A DNA stretch of 9,089 nt, taken from positions 1 through 9,089 of the forward strand of contig JBDRKE010000035.1 in NCBI GenBank assembly GCA_043814315.1, read 5' to 3'. Numbering within the stretch: position 1 is the stretch's first letter; each line of letters starts with the position of its first letter. This DNA comes from JBDRKE01 sp043814315 (GTDB lineage: Bacteria > Omnitrophota > Gorgyraeia > Gygaellales > Profunditerraquicolaceae). The notes under the pieces were generated by a model. That model was not told the DNA's origin, did no database searches, and saw nothing but the letters and a program-made list of their open reading frames with translations. Below, piece by piece: positions 5,083-9,089 of the stretch. Position numbers and translations under genes: made by a program.

Positions 5083-6504
5083 CTATTTTTTCAGGCACTC
5101 TATTTCAAAATCAACCATATCGCCGGATGATATCTTTTTTTTCGTAGCGTATCTTACCTTGATATGAAACGGCTTAAAAACGCTCGATTTCTCCATCTGG
5201 CCGACAAAGGCAAGCAGGAAACTTAATTCGGGGCTTTGCCCGCGCAGCAACACCCGTTTGTTTTCTTCATAGCCCAGGCTGATCAAAGTGACCTGAGCCG
5301 GAACAATCCGGTGGAGTTCATGGAGGATATCAAGGCTATTGGGCCGGCTCAGGGCCTTGGCCTCTAACAAACCGAACCGGCGCTCAATATCTTCCAGAGG
5401 TTTCGCCTGTTGCGAGATGTTGCCGAGTTCTGATTTCAACCTTGCTAAATACATCGCTTTATTATCCAAATGCTTGGCTAAGCCTATCCCCCATGTCAAG
5501 ATGATAACTAAAACAAAGACGATAGCTTGCACGCCTTTTTTGCGCCGGCTTAGTTTTTGCGCCTCATCCTTTACATTCTGCGGCAGGAGATTCAACGACC
5601 CCTCGGCCTCCTTTAAACACAACCCAAGAAGTGAAGCAAAAGAAACCCCGGAATTCAAAATGCTGTTTGACAAACTCTGGGGCAGATTAATCTTTGGCCC
5701 TAAAGACAGGATTTCTACCGGCAAAGAATACCGAGCCTCCAGGCTAACCTTTAATTCATCCAGGACGCCTCCCACGCCCGCTAACGCAAACTTGCGCAGG
5801 GCTTCAGCGGTTGCGCTTTCCATATAGGTATCGCGCGTTTTATCAACCTCATCAAAAAGCAGGCTCACCCAGCCAGGCGTATCTCTGTTGAGTTTGACCG
5901 AACGGCTGAAAAGTAATTTTTTAGAAGAGACAATGGCTAATTCCGCCTGCTGGCTGTCCACATCAATGATCATCGCTGTGTCATTATCGCCGGGCTTGAT
6001 GGCATTATAAAGGCCAACCAACGCATAGGAACTTAGGACGATGCTGATTCTTAAGGCCTTGAACTCCTTAAGAATCTTAAGGATACGCTCTATATTGTTC
6101 TTGTGGACGATGGTCAGATTGATATGGGAATAACCCTCCTTATCCGCTGAAATCACATCAAACGCCGTGACCAATTCGTTCGCCGGATACGGCAGATAAC
6201 GGGAGGCCTGCAGATTCGACATCTTTTCGATTTCCTGGGGAAGGACAGCCGGGATTTTCAGGGTGCGGCAGGTAGCCTGGTTTCGCGGCAAAGAAATGAC
6301 AATAGGATGGTGATCATAGCCCAATTTCTTAAAAGCCTGCTGCCACAGGGCCGTCCATTTCTTTTCGTCTGCCTGCGCAGGCAAGGCCTGAACCTCCATG
6401 CCAAGGAACTCCGGCCTTGCATTATTGGCGCAAACACAACAGACAACTTTAAGCACCGTATCGTTGGCAAAGCAGATAAAGGTGGCTTTCTTTTTAGCTT
6501 TCAT
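5083..6504 (-). CDS. gspL: GspL-type platform protein, PilM-like plus PilN-like
   Basis: GspL is the bitopic platform protein whose cytoplasmic part binds the GspE ATPase. The 473 residues comprise an actin-like cytoplasmic half (about 5-300, with a phosphate-site-like MIIDVDSQQAELAIV at 178-192), a motif LNLLPQNVKDE (304-314), a basic stretch, one membrane helix (about 325-344), a coiled coil, and a periplasmic ferredoxin-like domain (about 385-473, LDILHELHRIVPAQVTLISL onward). The LNLLP motif matches the INLLP of PilN, the segment that docks on PilM in type IV pili. The protein therefore reads as PilM joined to PilN, which is the accepted relationship of GspL to the pilus proteins. The start at 6504 overlaps the gspK stop by 11 bases. 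Confidence 0.88.
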   Translation of the reverse strand: MKAKKKATFICFANDTVLKVVCCVCANNARPEFLGMEVQALPAQADEKKWTALWQQAFKKLGYDHHPIVISLPRNQATCRTLKIPAVLPQEIEKMSNLQASRYLPYPANELVTAFDVISADKEGYSHINLTIVHKNNIERILKILKEFKALRISIVLSSYALVGLYNAIKPGDNDTAMIIDVDSQQAELAIVSSKKLLFSRSVKLNRDTPGWVSLLFDEVDKTRDTYMESATAEALRKFALAGVGGVLDELKVSLEARYSLPVEILSLGPKINLPQSLSNSILNSGVSFASLLGLCLKEAEGSLNLLPQNVKDEAQKLSRRKKGVQAIVFVLVIILTWGIGLAKHLDNKAMYLARLKSELGNISQQAKPLEDIERRFGLLEAKALSRPNSLDILHELHRIVPAQVTLISLGYEENKRVLLRGQSPELSFLLAFVGQMEKSSVFKPFHIKVRYATKKKISSGDMVDFEIECLKK

Positions 6505-7447
6505 GCCAATCTAAGATTTTCTTCTCCTTGCGGGAATACACAGCTTCAATCTTACGCTTTATTTTACTAGAATTACCCGTAACTTCAATCAAAAAAATAT
6601 CTGATTGGAGGGTGATGTTATTCATAAGGACGTTAAAAATGCCCGTCTCTTCTGCTGTCGTCAGAGGCACGTCTATTTCATCTTTATCTTTAAAATATTC
6701 CTTGATTTTCCTGAGCTGCAGAATTTTTTCAGCTACGCTGCCTGCGAAGCTCTCATCCGTCCCCAGTTTTTTTGCGATGCCTCTCGTCCAGATACCCAGC
6801 ACCTTTGCCGAAACCGTATTGATATTGATGAGATTCCCGCCGTAGACCGTGATGAAATTTTTTATTTCGCGGTATTCCTGCATGGTGAAATCCTTCACCA
6901 AATTCAATTCTTCGGCCTTACTAAAGGCGCTGCCCTTGCAGGCATACCCCAGATTGTCATAAATCCTGTTGTCATCCGGCATATCCCCCCGCCAGATGAG
7001 AATATTATCAACGATATCCTCTGCCGCAGCGGCCCCCGGCTTCTCCAGCAAAGCCAGCAGCATCTGGCGGCTTGCCGTATTGATATTGACCCTGCGCTCT
7101 GCATCCTGGAGGCCGTAAACAACCTCGGGTTTCTTGTCCTCGCCAAAGAAAAGAAAACTTACCGTAGCAAATTCACCCGGGCTCTTAGTTAAAGTGATTG
7201 CCTTAAAGGCAGATTCGTTATCTGACCAGCCTTCATGGAGGGTATCGTAGTCATTCGCATCTTTTTCAATCTCAACGATAGCCAGATTCAGCGCGGCCTT
7301 AGCAAGGCTTAAGGCCTTAAGGCTATCCTTATGATAGCGGCTCATCCTTAAAGCCATAGATACACGATGGCCGGTGCCCACGGCCAGGATCGTTAGGATG
7401 GCTAAGATCCATAAACTGATCATCAACGTCTGCGCCTGTCTCTTCAT
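6494..7447 (-). CDS. gspK: Minor pseudopilin GspK
   Basis: GspK is the large pseudopilin of the GspI-J-K tip complex. I choose ATG 7447 rather than the upstream ATG at 7483. It puts the prepilin leader at the very N-terminus (MKRQAQTLMISLWILAIL) and lies only 7 bases after the gspJ stop. This gives 317 residues, usual for the family. The membrane helix matches the GspK pattern (LWxLAxL), with no Glu at +5, which is normal for K. Alanine (residue 5) sits where the pre-cleavage glycine is expected. Later, LQDAERRVNINTASRQML (about 113-130) and GGNLININTVSA (about 203-214) are the two conserved N-I-N-T-A/V segments of the inserted alpha-helical (helix-hairpin-helix-like) domain. The stop overlaps gspL. 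Confidence 0.9.
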   Translation of the reverse strand: MKRQAQTLMISLWILAILTILAVGTGHRVSMALRMSRYHKDSLKALSLAKAALNLAIVEIEKDANDYDTLHEGWSDNESAFKAITLTKSPGEFATVSFLFFGEDKKPEVVYGLQDAERRVNINTASRQMLLALLEKPGAAAAEDIVDNILIWRGDMPDDNRIYDNLGYACKGSAFSKAEELNLVKDFTMQEYREIKNFITVYGGNLININTVSAKVLGIWTRGIAKKLGTDESFAGSVAEKILQLRKIKEYFKDKDEIDVPLTTAEETGIFNVLMNNITLQSDIFLIEVTGNSSKIKRKIEAVYSRKEKKILDWHES

Positions 7448-7454
7448 TATGCCG

Positions 7455-8042
7455 CTAACGGGGTAGATAAATGGTGCGTTCAAAATCCTGCACGCTCTTA
7501 TTTTTTAACACGATTTTTATCCTTACGGCCACGGGGAGGCTCTTCTGCTCGCTCTCTGAGGCCCAGGTGTCTTTAAATTTCAAGGATTTATCTGCCGGGT
7601 CGACATACCCATACTCAAAAACTAACTCCTGCAGGCGGCACGCCATCTCATCGGGCGCGGCGCTTGATTTCTCATCGAGGCTTTGCTTGCCTCTTTTGCA
7701 TAAACGCATCAGTTTATCGTTCTCAAGCGCATAAGACACCAGGCAATATTCTTTACTGATGGCGTCTTGCGAAAAGGAATCAATGAGCGTCAGAAAACTC
7801 ATTTCATTCGCAAATCCCAGGAATCGCGCCCGGCCTTTGGAAAAGGCAAAGCTGTTACGCAGGTCTAAATGGATACGCTCTAAAATAAACCGGCCGGCCT
7901 GATAAAGTGAGATTCTGTCTTCAATATTCCTATAGCTCAACACCCCCGCATGAAACGCAGAGTAGGCCGTAACCAGGACAACGAGAAAAATCGAAGAAGA
8001 AACCAGCACCTCCACCAGCGTAAATGCTCTATGCCTCTTCAT
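7455..8042 (-). CDS. gspJ: Minor pseudopilin GspJ
   Basis: GspJ belongs to the pseudopilus tip complex with GspI and GspK. The start at 8042 gives MKRHRA-FTLVEVLVSSSIFLVVLV, a six-residue leader followed by a type N-methylated helix with Glu at +5. The more upstream start at 8096 would add 18 residues and spoil the leader. ATG 8042 forms an ATGA overlap with the gspI stop, indicating translational coupling. The mature protein (about 189 residues) has the expected long helix (through FILERIHLDLRNS) and a beta-rich C-terminus. The residue before the predicted cut is Ala rather than Gly, which prepilin peptidases tolerate less well but do accept. Two cysteines (CLVSYALENDKLMRLC) could form a disulfide. 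Confidence 0.88.
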   Translation of the reverse strand: MKRHRAFTLVEVLVSSSIFLVVLVTAYSAFHAGVLSYRNIEDRISLYQAGRFILERIHLDLRNSFAFSKGRARFLGFANEMSFLTLIDSFSQDAISKEYCLVSYALENDKLMRLCKRGKQSLDEKSSAAPDEMACRLQELVFEYGYVDPADKSLKFKDTWASESEQKSLPVAVRIKIVLKNKSVQDFERTIYLPR

Positions 8043-8410
8043 TTTCTTAAAAAGGTGGCGATCTCCAAGGCTTGCTTGCGGCCCTGCCTCTGCCAATTTA
8101 TCCTAATGTCTGTTTTATATAAATCTAAATCTTGATCTAAAATAACCGAGCGCTCCCAGCTGAGCCTGTCTGAGCCGCCTTTGGTGAATTCCTCTTTTAG
8201 GGAGCCTTGCGCCTCCTGAAATTCCAATTCCTGCATTTTGTCTTCGGCTAAAAATACGGCATTGATGATGTCGCAAGAGAGCGCCGTGGCCTGGGCTGAA
8301 AAGGAAAACGCCTGCAAGACCACCACAATCCCCGCGGATAGTATGGCTATGGCCATAATCAACTCCAGCAAGCTAAACCCTTTATTCCTGCGTGAGTATT
8401 TTGACGCCAC
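8039..8410 (-). CDS. gspI: Minor pseudopilin GspI, GTG start inside gspH
   Basis: GspI is the small pseudopilin that nucleates the GspI-J-K tip. Two in-frame starts are possible, TTG 8413 and GTG 8410. GTG lies 6 bases after GGAG and TTG only 3, so I choose GTG, giving 123 residues. The leader ends SRRNKG, cut before FSLLELIMAIAILSAG, with Gly at -1 and Glu at +5, a canonical class III signal. A family-typical AEDKMQELE segment follows the helix. The C-terminal domain is short and beta-rich, as in GspI. The first 29 bases overlap gspH and the stop overlaps gspJ, so H-I-J are translationally linked. Confidence 0.88.
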   Translation of the reverse strand: MASKYSRRNKGFSLLELIMAIAILSAGIVVVLQAFSFSAQATALSCDIINAVFLAEDKMQELEFQEAQGSLKEEFTKGGSDRLSWERSVILDQDLDLYKTDIRINWQRQGRKQALEIATFLRK

Positions 8411-8828
8411 CAAAAACTCCTTTTGTGGTAAGGCTCATGCGCCGGCCATCCGCATTCATCACGGCAAGCGTGATGTTATCGATCTGCCCGTCGGGATAAA
8501 AAAGAACCTGTTCCTTGCCGCTTTCCAAGGAAAGGCCTTGCGGCAGGATGAGGGCCTTTAAGGGGCGCGGCTCATCTTTGATTTGCGCCCAAAGCCTGCG
8601 GTTTTCATTGTCTATATTTAAATAAATAACCCTTCCTTCGACGATAGAGCGCTCTTTGAGATAGGTCATAAATATTTGCAATTCGCCGGCAAAGTTTTTC
8701 AGGCGAAAATCATCAAAAGAGCTGCGCAGCTTCGGCAGGGAAACCGTTATGAGAATACTCGTGATGATGATGACCAGGAGGAACTCGATGAGGGTAAAAC
8801 CCTTTTTTTCAAGTCTGTTAACAAACAT
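8382..8828 (-). CDS. gspH: Minor pseudopilin GspH
   Basis: GspH is the minor pseudopilin placed between the tip complex and the GspG shaft. ATG 8828 gives 148 residues. An in-frame TTG at 8840 adds four residues but has no better ribosome site. The leader MFVNRLEKKG is followed by FTLIEFLLVIIITSILITVSLPKL, with Gly at -1 and Glu at +5, the canonical prepilin peptidase site. The remainder is a typical GspH/FimT-like beta domain (VIYLNIDNENRRLWAQI ... VLFYPDGQI). The ribosome site is weak (GGA, 7 bases before ATG) and lies at the edge of a G-rich repeat. FimT-like pilin is an alternative name, but the position after gspG supports GspH. Confidence 0.88.
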   Translation of the reverse strand: MFVNRLEKKGFTLIEFLLVIIITSILITVSLPKLRSSFDDFRLKNFAGELQIFMTYLKERSIVEGRVIYLNIDNENRRLWAQIKDEPRPLKALILPQGLSLESGKEQVLFYPDGQIDNITLAVMNADGRRMSLTTKGVFGGVKILTQE

Positions 8829-8833
8829 GGTAA

Positions 8834-8888
8834 ATTCCAAATCCCAATACTACCAAATCCCAAATAAATCCAAAATCCCAAATCCCAA
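8834..8888 (-). repeat. Degenerate (TTTGGGA)-type short repeats ahead of gspH
   Basis: On the minus strand the motif TTGGGATTTGG occurs three times without error (8888-8878, 8863-8853, 8847-8837), with further partial copies between. The stretch carries four GGG tracts within 44 bases on the transcribed-sense strand and looks telomere-like. It lies immediately 5' of the gspH ribosome site. It may be an expandable slippage tract, a weak G-quadruplex, or a dispersed intergenic repeat. No coding frame crosses it. Confidence 0.8.
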
Positions 8889-8902
8889 TGACCGAAACAG
8901 TG

Positions 8903-8937
8903 TTAGCTCATAGCCTTAACTATAAAGCAGCAGCTAA
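8903..8937. repeat. Imperfect hairpin downstream of gspG
   Basis: TTAGCT (8903-8908) pairs with AGCTAA (8932-8937), and inside it ATAG (8910-8913) pairs with CTAT (8920-8923) around a six-base loop. It begins 9 bases after the gspG stop on the transcript. There is no U-tract, so it is not a standard terminator. A hairpin after the abundantly needed major pseudopilin could stabilise or attenuate the message (inference). The stem is short and may be chance. Confidence 0.4.
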
Positions 8938-8946
8938 ATTTTCTAC

Positions 8947-9089
8947 TCACCAATTACCGATGTCATCGTTGTCGCCTTCAAGGCCATTGGGGCCAGAAGA
9001 ATAGAGGTCGTAATCATTGTTATGCGTTCCGGGAAATTTATAAAAGTAGGCCTTGGCCCAGGGGTCTTTGGGGTCTTTTTTTAGATAGG
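8947..9089 (-). CDS. gspG: Major pseudopilin GspG, C-terminal fragment
   Basis: Only the last 46 residues are in the window; the 5' part lies beyond base 9089. It reads YLKKDPKDPWAKAYFYKFPG, then HNNDYDLYSSGPNG, and ends GDNDDIGNW before TGA at 8949-8947. The DPW-G-Y-Y pattern and the terminal ADIGNW-like motif with clustered Asp residues are hallmarks of GspG, whose C-terminal loop binds calcium needed for pseudopilus stability. GspG forms the shaft of the pseudopilus that pushes substrate through the secretin. It is followed by a 118-base gap to gspH, the longest inside the pseudopilin block. Confidence 0.93.
   Translation of the reverse strand, partial: YLKKDPKDPWAKAYFYKFPGTHNNDYDLYSSGPNGLEGDNDDIGNW

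Noticed and set aside
5339..5827. Plus-strand open frame of 162 codons inside gspL
   Set aside because: It lies wholly antisense to a well-supported gene. Its composition follows the complementary codons of gspL and no motif is recognisable.
6605..7192. Plus-strand open frame of 195 codons inside gspK
   Set aside because: It is antisense to gspK, whose conserved NINTA segments and pseudopilin helix are clear, and has no ribosome site or recognisable domain.
7448..7483. Upstream ATG at 7483 as the gspK start
   Set aside because: It would add 12 residues inside gspJ and push the prepilin leader inward. ATG 7447 gives a normal leader and sits just after the gspJ stop.

Overview
The window holds most of a type II secretion system (T2SS) locus, read entirely on the minus strand. 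In transcription order (high to low coordinates) it contains: the C-terminal end of the major pseudopilin GspG (cut by the window edge), the minor pseudopilins GspH, GspI, GspJ and GspK, the inner-membrane assembly proteins GspL and GspM, a small MerR-type DNA-binding protein, an ExeA/GspA-type AAA+ ATPase, a GspC-like protein, the outer-membrane secretin GspD, and a two-ACT-domain protein cut off at base 1. GspE, GspF and the prepilin peptidase are not in the window. The ORFs are intact and show no frameshifts. Gene order and mixed domain architecture (a PilM/PilN-like GspL, a PilO-like GspM, an unusual secretin) suggest a deep-branching Gram-negative lineage. An Omnitrophota-like candidate phylum fits my general impression, but that is inference and cannot be proved from this window.

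Region 9089-4518 is one tightly packed block, gspG-H-I-J-K-L-M. Most neighbours overlap by 4-29 bases or sit a few bases apart. The exception is the 118-base gspG-gspH gap, which carries a small hairpin and a G-rich, telomere-like short repeat just ahead of gspH.

Region 4517-2765 looks like a second transcription unit. A good sigma-70-type promoter with two perfect inverted repeats lies just upstream of the merR-like gene. That gene overlaps the ATPase gene, which overlaps gspC. A local MerR-type regulator may control the outer-membrane half of the machine separately from the pseudopilin half.

Region 2764-2408 is a 357-base gap without a credible gene. It is filled with inverted repeats: a compound palindrome of about 148 bases starting at the last codon of gspC, a 107-base MITE-like element with perfect 16-base terminal inverted repeats flanked by TAA, and a small two-stem hairpin just upstream of the gspD ribosome binding site.

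The most interesting protein is the secretin. After a normal secretin domain it has a linker and then a C-terminal domain that reads like TonB/TolA C-terminal domains, so the gene appears to encode a secretin-TonB_C fusion. GspC has only the HR-type periplasmic domain and no PDZ. The ExeA-like ATPase has no peptidoglycan-binding half. The cell-envelope-spanning part of this T2SS therefore seems to be wired differently from the textbook system.
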